This document shows, piece by piece, positions 29,022-37,378 of a stretch of DNA of 64,000 nucleotides. The notes below the pieces were generated by a model, which saw only the letters and a program-made list of their open reading frames with translations, was not told the DNA's origin and did not search any database. How positions within the stretch are numbered: position 1 is the stretch's first letter; each line of letters begins with the position of its first letter. Position numbers and translations under genes: made by a program. This stretch comes from JADLDB01 sp040755835 (GTDB lineage: Bacteria > Myxococcota > Myxococcia > Myxococcales > Myxococcaceae): the NCBI GenBank assembly GCA_040755835.1, contig JBFMAB010000036.1, forward strand, positions 11,985 to 75,984. Reading direction: 5' to 3'.

Positions 29022-31190
29022 CTACGGCATCGGCAGGGCGAGCCGCTGCGAGCTCACGCCGTCCGACACGCTGACTTCCAGCTCTCCACCCTCCAACCCA
29101 TCGGTGCGCACCACCACCTCGCCGCCGGACGCGGCCAGCGCCAGCGTGGTCCGCTCCGCCCCGAGGTGCGCCACCGCCGCGTACGTCCCACCCGTCCACC
29201 GGACGCGCACGGTCCTCGCGTCCACGCGAACGGCCTCCGCGGCGGCGCGTTCGACGAAGGGCGAGGCCACGCGCCTGCCCACCACGCGGCCCTGCGTCTC
29301 CAGCGACACGGACGCGAGCTCGCCCACCCACGGCGTCACGGCGACGAAGTGCCGCTCGCCGCCCTCGGCCGTCTCGTAGAGCGCGACGGGCACGCGCACC
29401 ACGGCGCCCTCGCGCGTGGCCAGCACCAGCGCCGCGTCGGCGCGCACCGGCTCCGTCACGGCCGCGCGCACGCGCTGCACCGGCGACCAGGCGACCTCGC
29501 CCGACGGCAACAGCCGGCCGGCGATCAGCACGGCGTCGGTCCACCGCAAGTCCGGCAGCATCGCGTCGGGCGCGAACTCGCCGCGTCCACTCATGAACTG
29601 CTGCACCTTCTCGTACGAGTAGTCGGACACCCACTCCGGCGTGCAGTAGCTCATCAGGTCCACGTAGCGGGTGGGGGCGAGCAGCGAGGTGCCGTTCCAG
29701 CCCCAGGTGCCGATCTTCGCGCCGGCGTAGGGGAAGTTCGGATCCGCGCCGGCAACGCCGCCGCAGGGCGCGTGCGGGCGGCCGAAGTTGTGGCCGAGCT
29801 CGTGGGCGACGGTGCTGAGCGAGTCGTCGCGGCCGGTGGCGACGCCGCGGCCGATGTAGCCGATGCCGGCGACGCCGCTGCCGTAGTTGACCTGCACGAA
29901 GCCGTAGTAGTTGCGGCTCGAGCCGTCGGCGGCCTTCACCTGCGAGAGCTGGTCGAGCAGCTGGCCCCAGGCGCTGGTGGCGCCGCCCGACAGCACGACG
30001 GACGTGGTGTACGGCGCGCGCGTCTTCGCCTCGACGCCCTTCACCGGCCACACCTCGCTGACGGTGCGATCGACGTCGCGCGCGGTGCCGGTGAGGCCGT
30101 TCTGCACGACGGGCACGGCGGTGAGGTGGACGACGTTCGCGCGGGACACGGTGGGCGTGAGGACCTGCTCGTTGTTCGTCTCGTCCGTCTCGGGCAGCGC
30201 GTTCGACGGATCGACGCGGACGGTCAGCTGCACGCCTGGCGCGAGCCACTCGCGCGGCAGCACGACGCGGAACTGCCTGGTGAGATCGGCGAGGTCCTCC
30301 GTCACCGGCACGGTGGCGGGCCCCAGGAGCGCCAGTTTGCCGACGGGCACGCCGGCCTGGCTCGCCTCCACCTCGACATCGGTGGAGAGCCCCGCCTCGT
30401 TCGCCAGCACCGACACGCGCAACAGCGCCGGCTTGTCGCCGACCAGCGTGAGCGACTGCTTCACCACGGACTGCCCGAAGTCGATGCGCGAGATGCTGAC
30501 GTCGCCGCGCGGCTCGAGCACTTCGAGATCCAGCGTGGCCTCGCTCCTCGCGTCGAGCTCGTCGGTGGCGACCAGCTTCACCACGTGCCGGCCGAGCGGC
30601 AACACCTCAATCACCTGCCGCCCGGTGGCACAGTCCAGCCCGGAGAACTCGACGGCGCCGTCGGCGTCGACGTCGATCGCGCAGCGCATCGGGTCGCCCT
30701 CGGGATCGCTCGCCGTCCACGTCAGTGTCGAGCGGAGCGGCGTGGCGCCGGTGGGCGGCGTGGCCGTGAAGCCCGCGAGGACCGGCGCCTGGTTCGGGTT
30801 GCCCGTCACGTCGATGATCACCGTGCGCGTCGAGGTGCGGCCCTCGCCGTCCGTCACCGTCAGCGTCAGCGTGGTTCGGCCCGGCGTGGTGAAGCGGACG
30901 GTGGCGCTCTTCGGGACGGAGCACTCACCCAGCTGGAGCGGCGGGCGGCTGTCGCCGCGATCGAGCGTGCACTGCACCGCCTCGCCCGCCGGGTGCGTCG
31001 CCTGGATGGTGCACTCGACCGGCACGGCGGCGTTCACCGCGGTCGCGTCGCACGAGAAGGCCAGCACCCGGGGCGCGTTCGGGTCCACCGCGACCGCGTC
31101 GGGCGGCGCGTACTCGCCCAGTCCGCCGGCCGCGCCTTCGCAGCCGAACAGCCCCAGCATCAGCACCGCGATCGTCAGGCGCACCTGCAT
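29022..31190 (-). CDS. Metzincin-type metalloprotease lipoprotein
   Basis: A 722-residue lipoprotein (MQVRLTIAVLMLGLFGC, ATG at 31190; lipobox LFGC). The N-terminal half has PKD- and CARDB-like beta domains: TRTVIIDVTGNPNQAPVL, then ASDPEGDPMRC, then DVSISRIDFGQSVVKQSLTL. The catalytic site is HELGHNFGRPH, the HExxHxxGxxH metzincin motif (H463, H467, H473), with a later Met-turn candidate in VDLMSYC. It should act at the cell surface or periplasm on proteins or glycoproteins; M66- or M6-like enzymes are the nearest I can suggest. The C-terminal third is beta-rich and may bind substrate. It converges on the selenoprotein gene across a palindromic repeat. Confidence 0.88.
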   Translation of the reverse strand: MQVRLTIAVLMLGLFGCEGAAGGLGEYAPPDAVAVDPNAPRVLAFSCDATAVNAAVPVECTIQATHPAGEAVQCTLDRGDSRPPLQLGECSVPKSATVRFTTPGRTTLTLTVTDGEGRTSTRTVIIDVTGNPNQAPVLAGFTATPPTGATPLRSTLTWTASDPEGDPMRCAIDVDADGAVEFSGLDCATGRQVIEVLPLGRHVVKLVATDELDARSEATLDLEVLEPRGDVSISRIDFGQSVVKQSLTLVGDKPALLRVSVLANEAGLSTDVEVEASQAGVPVGKLALLGPATVPVTEDLADLTRQFRVVLPREWLAPGVQLTVRVDPSNALPETDETNNEQVLTPTVSRANVVHLTAVPVVQNGLTGTARDVDRTVSEVWPVKGVEAKTRAPYTTSVVLSGGATSAWGQLLDQLSQVKAADGSSRNYYGFVQVNYGSGVAGIGYIGRGVATGRDDSLSTVAHELGHNFGRPHAPCGGVAGADPNFPYAGAKIGTWGWNGTSLLAPTRYVDLMSYCTPEWVSDYSYEKVQQFMSGRGEFAPDAMLPDLRWTDAVLIAGRLLPSGEVAWSPVQRVRAAVTEPVRADAALVLATREGAVVRVPVALYETAEGGERHFVAVTPWVGELASVSLETQGRVVGRRVASPFVERAAAEAVRVDARTVRVRWTGGTYAAVAHLGAERTTLALAASGGEVVVRTDGLEGGELEVSVSDGVSSQRLALPMP

Positions 31191-31326
31191 GTCGGCCCTG
31201 GTGTGCAAAGTCCGGCCCGCGCGCAACCATGCAGAATCGAAGGGCCTTCCGCGGGCGGTGGAGTGTCACCGCTCCGCGTCGCCTGTGCACGCGAGGTGGC
31301 ACGTCGTGGACTACGGTTGGCGCTCC

Positions 31327-33708
31327 ATGAAGCGAGTCCTGTGCGGGGTGGTGCTGCTGGCGCTCGGCTGCGGCGGCGGGCTGAAGACGAAGCTGTGCGG
31401 GGCGGTGGGCGAGCCGTGCTGCGAGGCGGACGCGTGCGAACCGGGCGGGCGCTGCGGGACGGGCAACACCTGCCAGGCGTGCGGAGGGATCAGCCAGCCG
31501 TGTTGCCTCGGCGACACGGCGTGCACCGGCCAGGCGGTGTGCTCGACGGACGTCTGCCTGCCGTGCGGCGCGAAGGGCCAGGCGTGCTGCGCGGGCGAGG
31601 CCTGTGACGCGTCGCTCTCGTGCAGCGCCGGCAGTTGCGTGGACAGCACGACGTGTACCAACCCGTGCAACGTCGGCGCGTCGCGCTGCTCCAACGGGGG
31701 CATCGAGACGTGCACGGCGGTGGGGAGCTGCCCGACGTGGCGCGCGACGGTGACGCAGTGCCCGGGCGGGACGGCGTGTCAGGTGACGCGGACGGACGTC
31801 GCGGACTGCGTGGAGACGTGCCCCGGGGCCTGCACGCCGGACACGGTGCTGTGCACCACGGAGGGCCTCAAACGCTGCGTCGCGGGCGCTCCCTGCCCGT
31901 CGCTGGTGACGGAGGCGGACGACCCGGATCGCCCGCAGTGCGTCACCGGCGGCGTGGTGGGCACCGACATCGTCTGGGAGAGCCCGACGCCGCTCCACAC
32001 GCCGCTCGCGGCGATCGCCGGCGATCTCGCGGGCAGCTACTGGGTGCTCGATCGCCTCGGCAACATCGTCCACAACGCGCTCGGCTCGTGGGAGTACGAG
32101 GTGCGGCCGACCGCGGGCAAGCGGGCGCTGGCGCTCACCTCGTGCAAGCTGGGCTCGCGGCTGGTCGCGGCGGGCGAGGGCGGCACCATCTATCGACGCG
32201 GCTTCGGCAGCTGGACCGAGGAGAACGTCGGCTCGACGTCGGTGACGTTGAACGCGGTGATCTGCGACTCCAGCAACACCTTCGCCGCGGGCAGCGACGG
32301 CAAGCTGTACGTGAAGGGCTCCGGCGCGTGGACGAGCGTGGCGACGGGCGCGCTGGGGCCGATCAACGGCCTGGGCTACCTCTTCAGCCAGCAGCGGCTC
32401 TTCCTCGTCGGCGACGCCGGCGAGGTCATCAACTGCGACATCGCGAGCACGCCGATGTGCGCGCCGGAGATGTCGGGGACGAGCGCGAACCTGCTCGCGG
32501 CGTGGGGCGACACCTTCACCGATCGCGTCTACGCGGTCGGCACCGGCGGCACCTTCCTCGAGCGCGCGGGCAGCTGGGGGCCGATCTCGGTGATGGACGG
32601 GCCGGTGACGGACACGCTGCGCGCGGTGCACGGCTGGTACGACTCCGCGAACTCGCGCACGAATGTCGCGGCGGTGGGCGACCGGGGCGTCTACGTCGCG
32701 CGGCCGGTGTTGAGCTTCTTCCGGAACACCGTCGCGGCGGAGGACCTCACCGGCGTGATGATGATCGACGGCGCGAACACCTTCGTGAGCAGCCAGGCTG
32801 GCCGCATCTGGTTCACGGACCAGGTGTCGCCACCGTCCTCCGTGCCGTTCACCACGCGCGGTGGTGCGAAGCCGGTGACGAAGACGCTCCGCGGCGTGAC
32901 GAGCGCTGGGCCAGGGCGGCTCCTCGCGGTGGGCGACGACGGGACGCGGGTGCGCCGGGAGAATGGCGCGTGGCTGTCGGACGCGCTCGGTGCGCCGACG
33001 ACGCAGGTGCTGCGCGCGGTCGCTTCGCGGGGCAACGCGGAGAGCGTCGCGGTGGGCGCGGCAGGGACGATCCTCGTGCGGCGCTACGGGACGTGGAGCG
33101 ACGACGGCGCCGGCGTGACGACGAAGGAGCTCTTCGGCGTGGCGATGGACGCGGAGAAGGCGTGGGCGGTGGGCGACGACGGCACCTGGCTCGAGAAGGC
33201 GCCCGGCAGCGCGTGGGGCTCGATCGGCCAGACGGTGTCGACGAAGCACCTGCGGGCCCTCGCGGTGCGCGCGGACGGTACGGGCAAGGCGGTCGAGGTC
33301 ATCGCGGTGGGCGCGGACTGCACGGTGCTCTCGAAGGAAGGGACGACGGTGACCGCGCTGTCGGTGGCCGGCTGTCCCGCGGGGACGGCGCTGCTCTCGG
33401 CGGCCTTCACCGCGTCGGGCGAGCTCTTCGTGGGCGGGGAAGGTGGCGTCGTCTTCCACCGCACGACGCAGGGCTTCCAGCGCGAGTACCTCGGCGCCGG
33501 CACGCTCGAGAGCGTCAACGGCCTCGTGGTGCAGGGCTCGTCGGTGTGGGCCTTGTGTACGGCGGGTGAACTCTACCGGCGGACGGGCTCGACGTGGGCG
33601 CGCTACGCGGCGGACGTGACGACGGACACGTTGAACGCGGGCGTCAACGACGCGCAGGACGGGCTCTTCCTCGTCGGCGGGCGCGGTCTCATCTGGCGCA
33701 AGCCGTGA
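31327..33708 (+). CDS. Cys-rich lipoprotein with beta-propeller-like repeats
   Basis: A 793-residue lipoprotein (MKRVLCGVVLLALGC, C15). Residues about 20-210 are Cys-rich, with spaced pairs such as CEADACEPGGRCGTG and CLGDTACTGQAVC, probably a disulfide-rich stalk. The remainder holds many about 45-residue repeats with patterns such as LNAVICDSSNTFAAGSDGKLY and LRAVASRGNAESVAVGAAG. These resemble the Ycf48/BNR type of beta-propeller blades (Gxxx(V/I)xxGxxGxx). Such surface proteins are frequent in Myxococcota, with unknown ligands. The ATG at 31327 is chosen over upstream in-frame sequence because the lipoprotein signal begins there. It converges on the 207-residue gene across a palindromic repeat. 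Confidence 0.85.
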   Translation: MKRVLCGVVLLALGCGGGLKTKLCGAVGEPCCEADACEPGGRCGTGNTCQACGGISQPCCLGDTACTGQAVCSTDVCLPCGAKGQACCAGEACDASLSCSAGSCVDSTTCTNPCNVGASRCSNGGIETCTAVGSCPTWRATVTQCPGGTACQVTRTDVADCVETCPGACTPDTVLCTTEGLKRCVAGAPCPSLVTEADDPDRPQCVTGGVVGTDIVWESPTPLHTPLAAIAGDLAGSYWVLDRLGNIVHNALGSWEYEVRPTAGKRALALTSCKLGSRLVAAGEGGTIYRRGFGSWTEENVGSTSVTLNAVICDSSNTFAAGSDGKLYVKGSGAWTSVATGALGPINGLGYLFSQQRLFLVGDAGEVINCDIASTPMCAPEMSGTSANLLAAWGDTFTDRVYAVGTGGTFLERAGSWGPISVMDGPVTDTLRAVHGWYDSANSRTNVAAVGDRGVYVARPVLSFFRNTVAAEDLTGVMMIDGANTFVSSQAGRIWFTDQVSPPSSVPFTTRGGAKPVTKTLRGVTSAGPGRLLAVGDDGTRVRRENGAWLSDALGAPTTQVLRAVASRGNAESVAVGAAGTILVRRYGTWSDDGAGVTTKELFGVAMDAEKAWAVGDDGTWLEKAPGSAWGSIGQTVSTKHLRALAVRADGTGKAVEVIAVGADCTVLSKEGTTVTALSVAGCPAGTALLSAAFTASGELFVGGEGGVVFHRTTQGFQREYLGAGTLESVNGLVVQGSSVWALCTAGELYRRTGSTWARYAADVTTDTLNAGVNDAQDGLFLVGGRGLIWRKP

Positions 33709-33720
33709 CGCAGCGAGCTC

Positions 33721-33743
33721 CCTCTCCCTCATCGGGGGAGGGG
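33721..33743. repeat. Palindromic hairpin, family copy 4, probable terminator
   Basis: CCTCTCCC pairs with GGGAGGGG (one T:G wobble) around TCATCGG, in the gap between the convergent propeller gene and the 207-residue gene. The core CTCATCGGGGG matches the other copies. Confidence 0.5.
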
Positions 33744-33749
33744 ACAGAC

Positions 33750-34373
33750 CTACAGCTCGGTGATGGTCGTGAGCTGCTGCGACGACAGCGCCTTGTTCGT
33801 CCACTTCGGGTAGTCCATCGCGATGCCGGGCGGCGAGAGCCGCACCTTCGCCTCCATCACCACCTGGCCCGGCGGCTTCTGCATTTCGGCGAAGTTGCCC
33901 GACCAGTCGCGCGTGAAGTAGCGCGTGGGCTCCATGCCGCGGCCCTCGACCTTGTACACGACGGGCTGCAGCGAGCTCATGGTGCCCAGCACGCTGACCT
34001 GCCGGTTCCCAAACTGCTGCACGAACTTGTTGTTCGGCGAGCCGGGCGTGAAGACGTTGTTCAGCGCCACGTTGAAGTCGCGGTGCGCGCGGCGCGCGGT
34101 GTCCTCGACGAGCTTCCGATTCTCCGGCGCGAGCGTGTTGGTCAGATTGTTGCGGATCCGCGTCACCGCGCGGTCTGGCGTGAGGCCGTCGAAGCCCTTC
34201 TTGATGATCAGATCCGTGGCCTTCGGCGGGCGCCCGAGGTTGGGCGGCAGCTCGATCTGCGGCTTGAGCGGCTTGAAGGCGATCGTCGGAAACGGCGCCG
34301 GCGTCGCGGGGGTGGTGGGCGTCGTTGGGAGGGAGGGCGTCGCGCCGGGCAGGCCGGTCAGTCGGGAAACCAT
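33750..34373 (-). CDS. Hypothetical protein with Pro/Thr-rich N-terminus
   Basis: A 207-residue protein beginning MVSRLTGLPGATPSLPTTPT. The first about 45 residues are Pro/Thr-rich and disordered-looking. A mixed alpha/beta region follows with FDGLTPDRAVTRIRNNLTNT and GNRQVSVLGTMSSLQPVVYK. The C-terminal part (FTRDWSGNFAEMQKPPGQV) might be beta-rich. There is no signal peptide, so it may be cytoplasmic or exported by another route. I do not recognise it. A TAGACT box sits only 7 nt before the ATG. Confidence 0.65.
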   Translation of the reverse strand: MVSRLTGLPGATPSLPTTPTTPATPAPFPTIAFKPLKPQIELPPNLGRPPKATDLIIKKGFDGLTPDRAVTRIRNNLTNTLAPENRKLVEDTARRAHRDFNVALNNVFTPGSPNNKFVQQFGNRQVSVLGTMSSLQPVVYKVEGRGMEPTRYFTRDWSGNFAEMQKPPGQVVMEAKVRLSPPGIAMDYPKWTNKALSSQQLTTITEL

Positions 34374-34380
34374 GCGGGAC

Positions 34381-34386
34381 AGTCTA
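34381..34386 (-). promoter_or_regulatory. Possible -10 box of the 207-residue gene
   Basis: Minus-strand TAGACT is followed by 7 nt and the ATG at 34373-34371. A start this close suggests that the transcript begins at or next to the A of the ATG. Confidence 0.35.
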
Positions 34387-34409
34387 GCCGCCGCCCGGCC
34401 CGAGGGCGA

Positions 34410-35477
34410 TCACGCGCGCGCGGCGTCCGCGGGCGACGGGGCGGCTCTCGGCGCCTCGGCGGGCACGGCGCCCGACGGCTGCGCCAGGGCTCGCAGCGCC
34501 GCCACCAGCGCCACCATCAGCAACAGCCCCGTCAGCTGGTGCGCCACGCCGAACCACAACAGCCGACCGGCATACACGGACTGCACCGTGGTCAGCACGC
34601 CCAGCGTCACCTGCGCCATCACCAGCGCAGCCGTCACGTGCCGCTCGGTGCGCAGCGCGTGGCGCGTCTTCCACCACCACCCGGCCACGCCCACCACCAG
34701 CAGGTACGCCAGGCCGCGGTGGACGAAGTGCACGGCGAGCGGCTCGTTCCACCACCACCCGCCGCCGAAGAGGCCCGTGGGCACCCACTGCCCGTTGATC
34801 GTCGGCCACGTGGGCGCAGCGAGCGCGGCCTTGAGGCCGGCCATGAACGCGCCCCACGTCAGCTGCACCGCCAGCGCGCCGAGCAGCACGAGGGTGAAGC
34901 GCACCAGCGGGCGATCCGGCGAGCGCGCCGCGGGCGGTGACAAGAGCACCAGCCCCTGCCAGACGAGCGCCGCCAACAGCACCGCCGCCAGCATGAAGTG
35001 CGCGGCGAGCCGCAGGTGGCTCACGTAGACGAGATCCTGCAGGCCGCTGGCCACCATCACCCAGCCCATCACGCCCTGCGCGCCGCCGAGCGCCAGCAGC
35101 CCGAGCAGCCGGCCCTTGAGCCCCTCGAGCCGCTGCTGCCGCCAGAAGACGAGGAGCGGCACGACGAAGAAGAAGCCCAGCAGGCGGCCCCACAGGCGGT
35201 GGAACCACTCCCAGAAGTAGATGAACTTGAACTCGTCCAGCGTCAGGTGGGACTTGAGCAGCTTGAACTGGGGGATCTGCTGGTACTTCGAGAACGCGTC
35301 GGCCCAGCCGGCGTCGTCGGTGGGCGGCACCACGCCCAGGATCGGCTTCCACTCGGTGATCGACAGCCCGGAGTCGGTGAGGCGCGTGATGCCGCCGAGC
35401 AGCACCTGCACCACCACCGCCGCCGCCACGGCCAACAGCCACACGCCCACGGGGCGCGCTCGTTCCGACGTCCGCAT
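34410..35477 (-). CDS. ctaA: Haem A synthase, COX15/CtaA type
   Basis: A 355-residue integral membrane protein with about eight helices that oxidises the haem O methyl to a formyl group, making haem A for cytochrome c oxidase. Diagnostic segments are GGITRLTDSGLSITEWKPI, EWFHRLWGR, HLRLAAHF, HFVHRGLAYL and AHQLTG. Together they supply the conserved His residues that bind the two haems. Length is typical. The start is ATG at 35477. The organism therefore probably uses an aa3-type oxidase and respires oxygen. No other oxidase genes are in the window. Confidence 0.95.
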   Translation of the reverse strand: MRTSERARPVGVWLLAVAAAVVVQVLLGGITRLTDSGLSITEWKPILGVVPPTDDAGWADAFSKYQQIPQFKLLKSHLTLDEFKFIYFWEWFHRLWGRLLGFFFVVPLLVFWRQQRLEGLKGRLLGLLALGGAQGVMGWVMVASGLQDLVYVSHLRLAAHFMLAAVLLAALVWQGLVLLSPPAARSPDRPLVRFTLVLLGALAVQLTWGAFMAGLKAALAAPTWPTINGQWVPTGLFGGGWWWNEPLAVHFVHRGLAYLLVVGVAGWWWKTRHALRTERHVTAALVMAQVTLGVLTTVQSVYAGRLLWFGVAHQLTGLLLMVALVAALRALAQPSGAVPAEAPRAAPSPADAARA

Positions 35478-35595
35478 TGCGGGCGGGCAGTAACGCAGCG
35501 GACCGTCGGCGTCGAGCGTTCAGCCTGCCTTGCTTACCCGCGCTACTGAGGCTCAGAAGAGGTCCGGCCAGACAGGCTCATTCGAGTCGGGCGGA

Positions 35596-37131
35596 TCAAA
35601 ACCGGAACGCCACCCCCAGCGTACCCACGGGCCGGAAGCGCGGGGCCACGGCGCCGTCCACCGAGAGGATCGCCACCCCGGCCTCGCCCTCGAGCGTCAG
35701 CACAAAGGGCCCACCGACGAAGAGCCGCACCGTCGCGCGCGGGGCCAGCACCGCCGCCGGGCTGAAGGCCGGGCCCGCGGACGACGACTGCCACAACAGC
35801 GCCGGGCCCACCTCCGCGCCCGCGCCGAACCACGCCGGTCCGACGCGCCACGCGAAGCGCCAGCCCACGCGCGCCTCGAGGCCCGCTTCCAACACCGTCG
35901 CCGCCGACGCGTACGCGCCGTGCACCGCGAAGGACAGGCCCCAGCCCAGCTTCGGCTCGAAGCCCACGCGCACGAGGCCCTGCACGCCGAGCTGCGACAC
36001 CGCCGGCACCACGCCCAGCGAGAGGCTCACCAGCCGCTCGTCGCGCCAGCCCTCGTCGTTCGTCAGCACCGCCGCCACGCCCGGGCCCTTGTGGGCGATC
36101 GCCGTGCCCGAGGTGATGGGCGTCAGATCCTCCCAGGACAGCTGCTTGCGGCTCCCCTCCATCAGCGTCACGCGGCCGCCGTAGCTCTGGCCCTCCTTGA
36201 AGAGCCGCAGGCCGTACTGCCCGGGCGGCAGCGCCACCTCGCGCGTCGCGGCCGTCGGCACCTCGGCGATCACCTGATCGCGCAGCGTGTCCAGTACCAC
36301 CACGCGCTCGCTGCCGGCGGGGAAGACGAGCTGCGCGGTCGCCTTCTGCAGCGAAGACAGCACCAGCTCGCCCTGGCCCGACAGCCGGTAGTCGTAGCTG
36401 GGGTGCTGCACGCCGACCGGCATCAGCGCGGTGGTGGAGATCGTCTGGTCGTACGCGTAGCGGTACGCCTCGCCCAGCGTCACCAGCTTGTCGCCCGACG
36501 CGTCCGCCGCGCCGCGCAGGCCGGACACGAGGTGGTGCGTGAAGATGCTGCCCATCACCTCGCTCGACTCGAGCGCCGCCTCGTCCTCCGCGCTCGAGGT
36601 AATGAAGGCGTCGCCCGTCGCGGCCAGCGCGTCGGTCAGCTTGATGGCGAACGGCTCGACCGGCTTGCCGCCCTTCTGCCGGAAGCCCGCGCCCGAGCGG
36701 CACGCGTCGATGATCACCACGCGCACGTCCGTGCCGGCGCTGGCGAGGAGGCTCTTGAGGCGCGAGTACGGGAGCAGCTCCTGGCCCAGCTCGATCGCCT
36801 CGCCGTCGGAGTGCCCGGAGAAATAGAAGAGCAGCACCGTGCGGTTCTCCGGCACCGCGCGGGCGGCCTGCACCTGCTGCGCGACGTGCTTGAGCGCGGC
36901 CTCGACGTCCTTCACCGCGCGGCCCTGCAGCAGCACCAGCCGCTCCGGCGCCACGTCCCCCAACTCCGTCAGCACGCGCGCCACCTTCCCGGCGTCGCTC
37001 TCCGCGTAGCGGAGCGGCGGCAGCTCGCCGCGGCCGGCGTTCGCGCCCACCACGACCGCGAAGCGCATCGTCTCGGCGGTTGCGAGCGAGGACGCGAGGA
37101 CGAGGACGAGGGCGAGGCCGCGGGACAGCAC
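35596..37131 (-). CDS. Caspase-family (C14-like) protein with barrel-like C-terminus
   Basis: A 511-residue exported protein. A signal peptide (ALVLVLASSLATA) is followed by a caspase-like clan CD domain (about 20-250). Its catalytic His is H107 in FSGHSDG and its Cys is C144 in IIDACRSG, the classical spacing and context. A beta-rich linker (about 265-345) precedes a C-terminal about 160 residues of alternating polar and hydrophobic residues with aromatic girdles, ending LGVAFRF. A terminal Phe is typical of outer-membrane beta-barrels, so the protease may be anchored in the outer membrane. This fused layout is unusual. The GTG at 37131 gives MLSRGLALVL. The substrate is unknown. Confidence 0.85.
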   Translation of the reverse strand: MLSRGLALVLVLASSLATAETMRFAVVVGANAGRGELPPLRYAESDAGKVARVLTELGDVAPERLVLLQGRAVKDVEAALKHVAQQVQAARAVPENRTVLLFYFSGHSDGEAIELGQELLPYSRLKSLLASAGTDVRVVIIDACRSGAGFRQKGGKPVEPFAIKLTDALAATGDAFITSSAEDEAALESSEVMGSIFTHHLVSGLRGAADASGDKLVTLGEAYRYAYDQTISTTALMPVGVQHPSYDYRLSGQGELVLSSLQKATAQLVFPAGSERVVVLDTLRDQVIAEVPTAATREVALPPGQYGLRLFKEGQSYGGRVTLMEGSRKQLSWEDLTPITSGTAIAHKGPGVAAVLTNDEGWRDERLVSLSLGVVPAVSQLGVQGLVRVGFEPKLGWGLSFAVHGAYASAATVLEAGLEARVGWRFAWRVGPAWFGAGAEVGPALLWQSSSAGPAFSPAAVLAPRATVRLFVGGPFVLTLEGEAGVAILSVDGAVAPRFRPVGTLGVAFRF

Positions 37132-37137
37132 AGCTGC

Positions 37138-37143
37138 ACTCTA
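37138..37143 (-). promoter_or_regulatory. Possible -10 box of the caspase-like gene
   Basis: Minus-strand TAGAGT is followed by 6 nt and the GTG start at 37131-37129, with no room for a ribosome site between them. Confidence 0.3.
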
Positions 37144-37213
37144 CGCGGAAACGCGGACAGAGAGCCCGAACACCGGGGGCGCCTCGGCGCGCCCACGGGT
37201 GTCGCGTATTCGT

Positions 37214-37345
37214 TCACCGGGCGGGGAGGAGCGACGGCGCCGAGCGATGGCTGAACGCCGCCTGGGCGCCTCGACGAGGTCGCCGAAGACGTGGCGCTCC
37301 TGCTCGCGGCAGGTGTGGACGACGGACTCGATCGACGCCAAATAA
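37214..37345 (-). pseudogene. IS66-type transposase C-terminal remnant with frameshift
   Basis: In one minus-strand frame I read SIESVVHTCREQERHVFGDL. This resembles the stretch near the end of IS66-family transposases (ESVVxTCRxQGRxVFxxLVEA). After about VEA the matching tail continues in another frame as SAPSLLPAR followed by a stop. A frameshift near 37267 therefore joins the two pieces. No upstream transposase sequence remains; the caspase-like gene and the TIGR02996-type gene flank it. This is a short decayed relic, not a mobile element. Confidence 0.5.
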
Positions 37346-37361
37346 GAGGCGCGCGTGGGCC

Positions 37362-37367
37362 TAAACT
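37362..37367 (+). promoter_or_regulatory. Possible -10 box of the TIGR02996-type gene
   Basis: TAAACT lies 11 nt before the ATG at 37379 and overlaps no gene. No clear -35 is visible. Confidence 0.3.
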
Positions 37368-37378
37368 GCGCTTCGCCG

